From assembly GCA_036406655.1 (NCBI GenBank), contig DASXAP010000318.1, positions 1 through 5,485 of the forward strand: DNA of 5,485 bases, written 5' to 3'. The translations under genes were made by a program, and so were the position numbers. Below, piece by piece: positions 1-5,197 of this stretch; positions within the stretch are counted from its first letter, which is position 1, and every line of letters begins with the position of its first letter. The notes under the pieces were generated by a model. That model saw only the letters and a list, made by a program, of their open reading frames with translations, was not told the origin of the DNA and made no database searches. Origin of the DNA: VAZQ01 sp036406655. GTDB taxonomy: Bacteria > Pseudomonadota > Alphaproteobacteria > Rhizobiales > Xanthobacteraceae.

Positions 1-90
1 CTGGCGGCCGGCATCAGCGGCTTCGACCTGCTGCGCGCCCTGCTCCGCCGCAGGCCGGCGATCGCCGTCGACCGGCAGCTCGCAGGATAA
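1..90 (+). CDS. C-terminal end of an unidentified upstream gene (partial)
   Basis: Frame 1 is open from the window edge to a TAA at 88-90 and gives 29 residues, containing GFDLLRALLRRRPAIAVD near the end. The fragment is leucine- and arginine-rich, as expected for a C-terminal helix, but too short to assign to a family. It ends 46 bp before the start of the RuBisCO-like gene on the same strand, so it probably belongs to the same transcription unit. Identifying it would help decide which pathway the RuBisCO-like protein serves. That a real gene ends here is inferred from frame, spacing and composition only. Confidence 0.5.
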   Translation: MAAGISGFDLLRALLRRRPAIAVDRQLAG

Positions 91-136
91 TCGCGCGCAA
101 CCCAGCTCTCCCAACCAGCAAGCCGGATCGGGGTTC

Positions 137-1240
137 GTGCCCTCGCGCCTTGAGGCGATCTATCGGGTCCGCTGCGATCCGCGCTCGATCGAGCAGCGCG
201 CCCGCGCCCTTGCGGTCGAGCAAAGCGTCGAGATGCCGGTCGCGGCGATCGAGGACGCCTACGTGCTGTCGGAGATCGTCGGGCGAGTCGAGGAGATCGC
301 CGCAATCAAGGAAGCATGGTTTGAGGTGCGCATCTCGCTTTCGCCGGCGACGGTCGGCAACGACCCGGGGCAGCTCCTCAACATGCTGTTCGGCAACAGC
401 TCGCTGCAGGACGACGTCGTGCTGCACGACGTCGCGTTCCCGGCCGAGCTCGTCAGCTTCCTCGGCGGCCCGCGCCACGGCGTTGGCGGGCTGCGCCGCC
501 GCGTCGGCGCGTCTGGCCGCGCGCTGACCTGCTCGGCGCTCAAGCCGCAGGGCCTTCCCCCGCAACGGCTCGCCGATCTGGCGCGGCGCTTCGCCCAGGG
601 CGGCCTTGACTACGTCAAGGACGACCACGGACTCGCCGACCAGGCCTATTCCCCGTTTGCTGCCCGGGTCGCGGCGATCTCGGCGGCAGTGCGCGAGGCG
701 GGCGAGGCCACGGGCCGATCTCCGCGCTACGTGCCGAGCCTCTCGGGCGACCTCGAGACGATGCGGAGCGAGCTCGCCGCCGCCCGTGACGCGGGCATCG
801 ACACGGTGATGGTCGCGCCGATGATCATGGGCGCGTCCAACTTCCACCGGCTGGTGCGCGACAATCCCGACCTCGCTTTCCTCGCCCATCCCAGCATGGG
901 CGGAGCCGCGCGGATCGCGCCGCCGCTCCTCATTGGCAGAATTTTCCGCCTGCTCGGCGCCGATGCCGTGGTGTTCCCCAACCATGGCGGACGTTTCGGC
1001 TATTCGCTAGATACCTGCCGGGCACTGGCGCAGGCGGCGCGCGCGGACTGGGAAGGGCTGCGTCCGTCGGTGCCGGTGCCGGCCGGCGGCATGAGCATGG
1101 AGCGCGTGGGCGAGATGCTGGATTTCTACGGCGCCGAGGTGATGCTGCTCATCGGCGGCGCGCTCCTCGAGGCGCGCGAGGAGCTGGTCGCGGCGACCGC
1201 AGCCTTCGTTGCCGCGGTCCACGCCTGCACTTACGAGTAG
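137..1240 (+). CDS. RuBisCO-like protein (form IV RLP), 367 aa
   Basis: This is a RuBisCO large-subunit superfamily protein that is not expected to fix CO2. Such proteins catalyse enolisation-type reactions on sugar phosphates, for example in methionine salvage (MtnW), the MTA-isoprenoid shunt, or apionate breakdown. Visible landmarks are the N-terminal domain start (EAIYRVRCDP, residues 6-15) and a TIM barrel with LKPQG (K136, equivalent to RuBisCO K175), GGLDYVKDDHG (155-165; K161 and D163 match the carbamate Lys201 and Asp203), AHPSMGG (H251, near His294), NHGGRFGYS where loop 6 should be, PAGGMS (316-318) and LIGG (338-341). Glu204 is replaced by H164, Lys177 by Q138 and Ser379 by A316, and no loop-6 lysine is seen. 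At 367 aa it is shorter than usual (about 410-470). The GTG start at 137 is chosen because the conserved N-terminus begins at once; its ribosome binding site is weak. The cupin gene follows 4 bp later. The family is secure; the reaction is not. Confidence 0.9.
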   Translation: MPSRLEAIYRVRCDPRSIEQRARALAVEQSVEMPVAAIEDAYVLSEIVGRVEEIAAIKEAWFEVRISLSPATVGNDPGQLLNMLFGNSSLQDDVVLHDVAFPAELVSFLGGPRHGVGGLRRRVGASGRALTCSALKPQGLPPQRLADLARRFAQGGLDYVKDDHGLADQAYSPFAARVAAISAAVREAGEATGRSPRYVPSLSGDLETMRSELAAARDAGIDTVMVAPMIMGASNFHRLVRDNPDLAFLAHPSMGGAARIAPPLLIGRIFRLLGADAVVFPNHGGRFGYSLDTCRALAQAARADWEGLRPSVPVPAGGMSMERVGEMLDFYGAEVMLLIGGALLEAREELVAATAAFVAAVHACTYE

Positions 1241-1244
1241 CAGC

Positions 1245-1703
1245 ATGTCGAGCCGCCCCATCCATCGCCGGGCCGCGGGCTATCGCTGGGAGGGAGTGGA
1301 GGAGCTTCCCTACAAGGAGGACGAGCGCGCGCCGTTCAGGTCGATCACCCGGCAGGTGCTGTTCGCCGACCCCGAGCTGCACGGGGAGCTGCGCTATTTC
1401 GAGGTCGCGCCCGGCGGCTTCTCCACGCTCGAGCGGCACGAGCACATGCACGCGGTGCTGATCCTGCGCGGGCGCGGCCATTGCCTGGTCGGGCAGGAAG
1501 TCAAGCCGATCGAGACCCGCGACCTCGTCACCGTCCCGGCGCTGACCTGGCACCAGTTCCGCGCCACGCGTGGCGAGCCCTTGGGCTTTCTCTGCATGGT
1601 GAACGCCACCCGCGACAAGCCGCAATTGCCCTCGCCCGACGATCTCGCGGCACTCGGGCGCGACCCGGAGGTCGCCGCGTTCCTGCGCAACAAGCCGCGC
1701 TGA
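1245..1703 (+). CDS. Single-domain cupin, resembling 1-methylthioxylulose-5-phosphate methylsulfurylase
   Basis: A 152-residue single-domain cupin. The first cupin motif is GGFSTLERHEHMHAVLILRG (57-76), with candidate metal ligands H65, H67 and H69. The usual motif glutamate is not at its normal place, though E63 is nearby. The second motif includes TWHQF (101-105), giving H103. A conserved-looking cysteine, C117, lies in PLGFLC, and RDKPQLPS (123-130) precedes a helical tail. From memory, this pattern matches the cupin paired with an RLP in Rhodospirillum rubrum (Rru_A2000), which removes methanethiol from 1-methylthioxylulose-5-P to give 1-deoxyxylulose-5-P; a cysteine there may take part in thiol transfer. 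An upstream in-frame ATG at 1209 lies inside the RLP gene. The ATG at 1245, just after the RLP stop at 1238-1240, is preferred and implies translational coupling. Cupin fold is very likely; substrate is inferred from resemblance and neighbour. Confidence 0.85.
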   Translation: MSSRPIHRRAAGYRWEGVEELPYKEDERAPFRSITRQVLFADPELHGELRYFEVAPGGFSTLERHEHMHAVLILRGRGHCLVGQEVKPIETRDLVTVPALTWHQFRATRGEPLGFLCMVNATRDKPQLPSPDDLAALGRDPEVAAFLRNKPR

Positions 1704-1704
1704 A

Positions 1705-2256
1705 TCAACCTGCGTAGATATCGCCGATGTCGAGCTCGATCCCCGGCAGATCGAGGCTGATGCGACCTTCCGTGACGATCCGGGTCAGGATGGTGTTGCC
1801 GCTCGCGCGCGCGTGATGCACGATCCGGGGCCGCTGCGGGTCGACGATCAGATAATGCGCGATGCTCGCGAGCCGGAAATAATCCGCGAGCTTGGCCGAT
1901 AGATCGATGTGCCGCGTCGAGGGCGACAGGACCTCGGCTACGACGACGGGATTGGGCACTTCCACGGCCGCCGGATCGAGCTTGGCCCCGCAGTAGACGA
2001 GCGCGTCCGGCTCGTAGGCGGTCGTCTCGTCGATGCGGACCGTCATGCCGTCCGGCAACGCATGACAAGCCAGTCGCCGCGCGCGAACTTGCGCGAGCAG
2101 CGCGGCGTGCACGGCCGCCTTCCTCTCGGCGTGGCCGGCTCCTTCCGGCGACATCGCGTAGACGGCGCCGTCGCGCAGCTCATAGCGCCCGGGCTGATCC
2201 GCGGCCCAGGCGAGGTACTCCTCGACCGTCATATGCGGCTTCGGCACTGCCGTCAT
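1705..2256 (-). CDS. Uma2 family (DUF820) PD-(D/E)XK nuclease-fold protein
   Basis: A 183-residue protein of the Uma2 family, a restriction-endonuclease-like fold common in many copies in cyanobacteria and alphaproteobacteria, with no agreed cellular role. The N-terminus MTVEEYLAW (9-17) and GRYELRDG (23-30, E26) are typical. The catalytic-fold residues are visible: E26, then YEPDALVY (81-88, D84), VVAEVLSPST (105-114, E108), and the lysine in DLSAKLADYF (K122). The set is complete, so the fold appears intact. The open frame extends upstream to 2316, but the ATG at 2256 (MTAVPKP) matches usual family starts. No clear ribosome binding site precedes it. Its TGA lies 1 bp from the cupin stop, in convergent orientation. 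It lies 118 bp downstream of the propeller gene on the same strand and could be co-transcribed with it. Confidence 0.9.
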   Translation of the reverse strand: MTAVPKPHMTVEEYLAWAADQPGRYELRDGAVYAMSPEGAGHAERKAAVHAALLAQVRARRLACHALPDGMTVRIDETTAYEPDALVYCGAKLDPAAVEVPNPVVVAEVLSPSTRHIDLSAKLADYFRLASIAHYLIVDPQRPRIVHHARASGNTILTRIVTEGRISLDLPGIELDIGDIYAG

Positions 2257-2315
2257 GAAGGGAATGATACCCGGCGCTCGCCGGCAACGGAACATCGGCC
2301 GTCGAGGCTCGGGCA

Positions 2316-2355
2316 CTGCAGCATGCTCTTGCAGCGCAAGCCGGCACGAACCGGC
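2316..2355 (-). terminator. Weak hairpins between the propeller and Uma2 genes
   Basis: In the 118-bp gap downstream of the propeller stop there are two short dyads. One is GCCGG (2340-2344) with CCGGC (2351-2355) around a six-base loop, followed on the minus strand by only TT. The other is CTGCA (2316-2320) with TGCAG (2330-2334). Neither has a U-rich run, so intrinsic termination would be weak and read-through into the Uma2 gene is possible. They may be chance in GC-rich DNA. Confidence 0.2.
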
Positions 2356-2374
2356 ATTACGGCTGCCGTTTCGC

Positions 2375-3979
2375 TCATCGCTCCACGCGCATGGGAATGT
2401 TCAGATTGCGCGAGACCGACGGCATCGGCGGGGTCTGCTCGTCGGAGCCGCCATTGCCGCGCTCAGGCACCCACGCCGCGCCGATGCCCCCGTCGTCGTC
2501 GGCGTCGCCGATGAGGGCGATGCCGCCGTCGGCGGACAGGGCGACAGCGGACGCCGAGCTTCCCATCCCGCCGAGAGCCGTGAGCTTCCTCTCCTGCGTC
2601 CAGTCGACACCGCTGCGGGTGAACAGAACTGCCGCAGCGTTGCCTCGATCGCCGGCAACCCCGCCCAGCAGCGCGACCTTGCCGTCGGCGGACAGTGCGA
2701 CCGCCGTGCCGCGGCGGGCGATCCGCGCGGCGCCGCTGCCGCCGACGAGCTTGCTGCCCTGCTGCTCCCAGCTGCTGCCGTGGCGGGCAAACACCCACGC
2801 CGCCCCCGCGGCGCCGAGGCCGAAGGGCACCGATCCGTCCCACGGGTTGTCGCCGGGCCCGCCCAGGAGGGCGATGTTGCCATCGGCCGACAGGGCAACC
2901 GACGTGCCCTGGCGGGCGCCTCCCACGGCGCCGCTACCGACGAGCTTCCTGCCCTGCTGGGCCCAGGCCTCGCCGCTGCGGACGAATATCCAGGCTGCGC
3001 CGGTGTTTCCGTTATCCGACGATCCGCCGAGGATGGCGGTGTTGCCATCCGCGGACAACGCCACCGATATTCCCTGCCGGGCACTTCCAGCCGCACCGGA
3101 GCCAACGAGCTTCCTGCCCTGCTGGGTCCACACATCGCCGCTGCGCGTGAACACCCACGCGCCCTCCGTCCGCCACCCGCCGACGAGCGCGGTATTGCCG
3201 TCAGCCGAAAGCGCAACCGAGAGGCCGCGGCCGGGCGACGATGCCGCATCGGCCGGCGAATGCGGGCCGCTGCCGACGAGCTTCTCGCCCTGCTGCCGCC
3301 AGGGGCCGGTGCCGCGGGTGAATATCCACGCCGCGCCGTTGCCCATGTCGTCGCTGGGCCCGCCCACGACCGCGGTGGTGCCGTCGGCCGACAGCGCGAC
3401 CGACATGCCTTGCGACCACAGTCCCCCTCCCTGCGCGCTCGTCGAGCCGACGAGCTTGGCTTCCCGCCTCCAGACAGCGCCGGCGCGGGCGAACACCCAT
3501 GCCGCGCCGGCGGGCCCGACGGAGGCCGCGCGGTCGCGGTCGGCAGCATTGGGACCAGGCGCACCGACGACGGCGGTCCTGCCGTCCGCCGACAGCGCGA
3601 CCGACATGCCCTGATACGTGCTTGCGGCGATTGCCGCGCCCCCCAGCTTTTGCGCCGGTGGAAAGAGGAGCGCGGCCGGCAGCTGCTTTCGACCGAGCCC
3701 GGGGTCGGTGGCTGGCCGGGATTGGGCGCCGCCGAGCACACCGACGGCCGACGCGTAAAGGCCGCCGAACCATGCTGCCGTTTGCTGCTCATGACGGTCC
3801 CACAGGCCGATCAGCACGAGCAGCATGAAACCGGCGACGGAAAGAATTGTCAGCGCAGCGAGAGCACGGGCCAGCGCTCGCGCCGTCGCCCCGAGCCGGA
3901 CCGGCACCGGCCAGGCAGGCGTGCTCTCCATCAGCTCGGCGATGGCGGCTTCCATCGGCTGAGAGGGTCGAGTCGTCAT
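2375..3979 (-). CDS. Membrane-anchored FG-GAP-like beta-propeller repeat protein
   Basis: A 534-residue protein. A short N-terminal tail (1-40, with R28, R34 and R38) precedes one hydrophobic segment (about 41-60, from AALTILSVAG). By the positive-inside rule the tail is cytoplasmic and the rest periplasmic. A low-complexity linker (about 61-110) leads to seven repeats with the core (S/A)VALSADG at about 126, 193, 254, 307, 360, 426 and 478. Each is followed by a small-residue turn, GAAW(V/I)F, and WxQQGxKLVGSG. Seven such repeats fit a seven-bladed propeller of the integrin-alpha/FG-GAP type. Blade 7 has a DADDDG loop resembling a calcium site. No enzymatic motif is seen, so a binding or scaffold role is inferred. 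The frame is open to 4021, but the ATG at 3979 has GGGGA five bases upstream and is preferred. The encoded tail after the last blade is short and charged. Partner and ligand are unknown. Confidence 0.85.
   Translation of the reverse strand: MTTRPSQPMEAAIAELMESTPAWPVPVRLGATARALARALAALTILSVAGFMLLVLIGLWDRHEQQTAAWFGGLYASAVGVLGGAQSRPATDPGLGRKQLPAALLFPPAQKLGGAAIAASTYQGMSVALSADGRTAVVGAPGPNAADRDRAASVGPAGAAWVFARAGAVWRREAKLVGSTSAQGGGLWSQGMSVALSADGTTAVVGGPSDDMGNGAAWIFTRGTGPWRQQGEKLVGSGPHSPADAASSPGRGLSVALSADGNTALVGGWRTEGAWVFTRSGDVWTQQGRKLVGSGAAGSARQGISVALSADGNTAILGGSSDNGNTGAAWIFVRSGEAWAQQGRKLVGSGAVGGARQGTSVALSADGNIALLGGPGDNPWDGSVPFGLGAAGAAWVFARHGSSWEQQGSKLVGGSGAARIARRGTAVALSADGKVALLGGVAGDRGNAAAVLFTRSGVDWTQERKLTALGGMGSSASAVALSADGGIALIGDADDDGGIGAAWVPERGNGGSDEQTPPMPSVSRNLNIPMRVER
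2468..3646 (-). repeat. Seven tandem propeller-blade coding repeats
   Basis: The repeats inside the propeller gene are 52-67 codons apart, measured between successive VALSADG cores. They remain similar at DNA level: the plus-strand string CGAGCTTCCTGCCCTGCTGG occurs at 2941-2960 and again at 3106-3125, exactly 165 bp (55 codons) apart. The central blades (3 to 5) are the most alike and the first, sixth and seventh more divergent. This suggests growth by internal duplication from the middle and makes the region prone to unequal recombination and misassembly. Confidence 0.8.
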
Positions 3980-4376
3980 CTGCATCCCCGAGGCGCTGCA
4001 CCTTGCCCGCGATTCGCGCAAGCTGTCCAGGCCGCCTGGGGGGACGTCGATCTTCGAGACGGGATCAATTCGAGCGGGCGGCCGCCGGTGTCATGATGCG
4101 GCGGCGACTACACCTGTGCGATTGGGACGAGCGAGGTCACGAGAGATCCGATCAGCGAATGCTCGTCTCATCACTCGCGCTGGCAATCACTGCCGCTGCA
4201 CAGCAGCCAACCACAAATTCCGGTCGGCTTCGACGCCTTGGTCGGCTCTGCCGGTGCGCGCCTGCCGCGGCCGTCCGCGTCTGCGTTCTTGGCTCATTAT
4301 CGATCGACATCGAATAGAGCGCGGGGGTGGTCGAATGTGCACGCATGTCGTCGAGAAGTTGTGCTATCTTGTCAAA
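3980..4376. other. Intergenic region without a convincing gene
   Basis: About 400 bp separate the divergent starts of the propeller gene and the MNT gene. Open frames cross it (for example plus 3847-4317 and minus 4152-4346), but none gives a recognisable domain, a ribosome binding site or protein-like composition. A 7-bp inverted repeat, GACGAGC at 4126-4132 and GCTCGTC at 4161-4167, could be an operator half-site pair or chance. The last 80 bases are more AT-rich than the rest and likely hold the MNT promoter. The promoter of the propeller gene must also lie here, but I cannot point to convincing hexamers. Confidence 0.5.
4365..4370 (+). promoter_or_regulatory. Candidate -10 element for a leaderless MNT transcript
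   Basis: TATCTT lies six bases before the ATG at 4377, and no purine-rich ribosome binding site is present between them. If it works as a -10 box, transcription would begin at or next to the start codon, giving a leaderless mRNA. No good -35 hexamer is seen at the usual 17-base distance, so the call is tentative. Confidence 0.3.
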
Positions 4377-4673
4377 ATGAACGCTCAGGATGCCGTTTCA
4401 ACCCTGCGCCGGCACGAGGACGTCCTGCGCGCCCGGGGCGTCACGCATGCCGCTGTTTTCGGTTCTGTGGCGCGCCGCGAGAGCCGGCCCGAGAGCGATC
4501 TCGACATCATGATCGACATCGATCCTGAGGCTCACATCACCCTTTTCGATTACGTCGGATTGAAAGACTACATTGCCAGCCTGTTTGATGGACCGGTTGA
4601 CGTCATTGACCGCGAGGCTCTGAAGCCGCATCTCCGCGCACCAACGGCGCGGGACATGGTCTATGCCTTCTGA
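4377..4673 (+). CDS. mntA: MNT-domain nucleotidyltransferase antitoxin (MntA-like)
   Basis: A 98-residue minimal nucleotidyltransferase. The signature GS-x10-DxD is complete: G29-S30, then D41 and D43 within SDLDIMIDID, and a likely third acidic residue D75 in GPVDVIDRE. Length and layout match MNT antitoxins of HEPN/MNT modules, which transfer AMP from ATP to a tyrosine of the HEPN RNase and so silence it. Its stop overlaps the start of the HEPN gene by 11 bp, the usual arrangement. The start at 4377 (MNAQDAV) fits family length. In-frame ATGs at 4335 and 4116 would add residues with no family likeness. The catalytic motif looks functional, but the partner toxin is broken, so present activity or need is unclear. 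The name mntA here means the antitoxin, not the manganese transporter. Confidence 0.88.
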   Translation: MNAQDAVSTLRRHEDVLRARGVTHAAVFGSVARRESRPESDLDIMIDIDPEAHITLFDYVGLKDYIASLFDGPVDVIDREALKPHLRAPTARDMVYAF

Positions 4674-4860
4674 CACCGAGCAGGGCGCACTGCTCGACAT
4701 CATTCGCCACATCGATCTCGCCGAACGGTTCACGCGGAACCATACTTTCGAAAGCTTTCAAACCGACGAGCTGCACCTCTATGCGGTCACGCGCTGCCTT
4801 GAAATCGTCTCGGAGGCATCACGCCGATTGAGGAGGTCGATCGCCGCCTGCACCTTGTGA
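4663..4860 (+). pseudogene. hepT: Truncated HEPN toxin (HepT/DUF86-like), C-terminal half missing
   Basis: The 65-codon frame starts at ATG 4663, overlapping the MNT stop. Residues 1-56 resemble the first two helices of HepT: an N-terminal LLDIIRHIDLAERFT (10-24), FQTDELHLYAVTRCLEIVSE (32-51) and ASRRL (52-56). Intact HepT proteins are about 110-140 aa. After L56 the likeness stops and nine unrelated residues lead to a TGA at 4858-4860. The missing half would carry the RX4-6H RNase motif and the tyrosine modified by the antitoxin, so no RNase activity is expected. The sequence after the break is antisense to the neighbouring small gene, showing that the loss came from a DNA rearrangement rather than a simple point mutation. 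It could still make a short peptide. Confidence 0.8.
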
Positions 4861-5054
4861 AGGTGCGCATGCTCGCCTCCGCCCATCCCTTCGTCCTCGG
4901 CGCGCAGAAGGGCTCGTTCGTCGGCCTCCCAGGCCTTCAGAATGGCGAGCTTCTCGGCGGGCTCGATGTCGTCGGTCTCGACGACAGCCATCGGCGATTT
5001 GAACATTCGCGCCGGGGTCAGCTTCGCCCTGTCCACATAATGCCGATTGTGCAT
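4779..5054 (-). CDS. Small conserved hypothetical protein with altered C-terminus
   Basis: A 91-residue soluble protein containing HYVDRAKLTPARMF (5-18), AEKLAILKAWEADERAL (33-49) and AEDEGMGGGEHAHL (52-65). I recall short proteins with this pattern (VDRxxL, a PxxVV segment, EKxAIL-x2-WE, then acidic residues) in Rhizobiales, without known function. The start at 5054 is set by a strong AGGAGG ribosome binding site nine bases upstream. The frame is open back to 5141, but those residues look non-native. The last residues, from about N76 (NRRDASETISRQRVTA), are antisense to the truncated hepT gene and appear foreign. The natural stop seems to have been lost at the junction and replaced by one within hepT. 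Only a few native residues are likely missing, so the protein may still fold. Confidence 0.75.
   Translation of the reverse strand: MHNRHYVDRAKLTPARMFKSPMAVVETDDIEPAEKLAILKAWEADERALLRAEDEGMGGGEHAHLHKVQAAIDLLNRRDASETISRQRVTA
4828..4833. other. Rearrangement junction between hepT and the small convergent gene
   Basis: HepT-like coding ends at the codon at 4828-4830 on the plus strand, while the minus-strand gene stops looking like its own family just after ...VQAAIDLL, which ends at 4830-4832. The two limits coincide within a few bases, marking the breakpoint. No IS remnant, target duplication or long direct repeat is visible, so a simple deletion or illegitimate recombination is the easiest explanation. 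Confidence 0.6.
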
Positions 5055-5063
5055 GACTTGCTT

Positions 5064-5069
5064 CCTCCT
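5064..5069 (-). promoter_or_regulatory. Strong ribosome binding site for the small hypothetical gene
   Basis: CCTCCT on the plus strand reads AGGAGG on the minus strand, nine bases before the ATG at 5054-5052. It is the best Shine-Dalgarno site in the window and decides the start over the longer open frame beginning at 5141. Confidence 0.75.
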
Positions 5070-5177
5070 GTGGGCCTCACCTGCCCTCCTGGGGCTGTGC
5101 GGCACGAAGAGCGATCCACGCCGGATCGCAAAGCACCGCATGCCGCGCCGAATAGTTAGGAATGGCCGGTTGGGCGA

Positions 5178-5190
5178 TAATCCCCTATTA
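5178..5190. promoter_or_regulatory. Candidate LysR-type box (T-N11-A)
   Basis: TAATCCCCTATTA is a 13-base T-N11-A sequence with TAAT/ATTA arms around five bases. It lies between the LysR gene and the divergent small gene, seven bases before the LysR ATG, where autoregulation or control of the neighbour could occur. The motif is short and loose, and its closeness to the start codon is unusual, so the call is weak. Confidence 0.3.
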
Positions 5191-5197
5191 CTTCTCC

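Noticed and set aside
14..985. A 323-codon minus-strand open frame
   Set aside because: It is antisense to the RuBisCO-like gene, which has clear family motifs. The product is Arg/Ala-rich and matches nothing recognisable.
137..1240. A true CO2-fixing RuBisCO large subunit
   Set aside because: The loop-6 lysine, Glu204 and Ser379 equivalents are absent, the protein is about 100 residues short, and no small-subunit gene is nearby.
1394..2068. A 224-codon minus-strand open frame spanning the cupin/Uma2 boundary
   Set aside because: It crosses two confidently assigned genes in other frames and has shadow-type composition (Arg, Ser, Ala).
2468..3646. Repeated DNA considered as a CRISPR or intergenic repeat array
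   Set aside because: The repeats are codon-phased, vary in length and encode propeller blades; there are no constant-length spacers.
2255..4096. A 613-codon plus-strand open frame antisense to the propeller gene
   Set aside because: It mirrors the repeats of the minus-strand gene, has low-complexity Ala/Arg/Gly/Pro-rich composition and no domain. Long antisense frames are expected in GC-rich repetitive genes. The minus-strand frame has a membrane helix and regular blade motifs.
4159..4317. A 52-residue plus-strand frame starting MLVSSLALAITAAAQQ, resembling a signal peptide
   Set aside because: There is no ribosome binding site. The residues after the hydrophobic start are Arg/Cys-rich and not protein-like, and the open frame extends far upstream through antisense sequence. 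Probably chance.
4663..5054. An IS element or integron end as cause of the hepT truncation
   Set aside because: No transposase fragment, terminal inverted repeats or target-site duplication can be seen around 4830.
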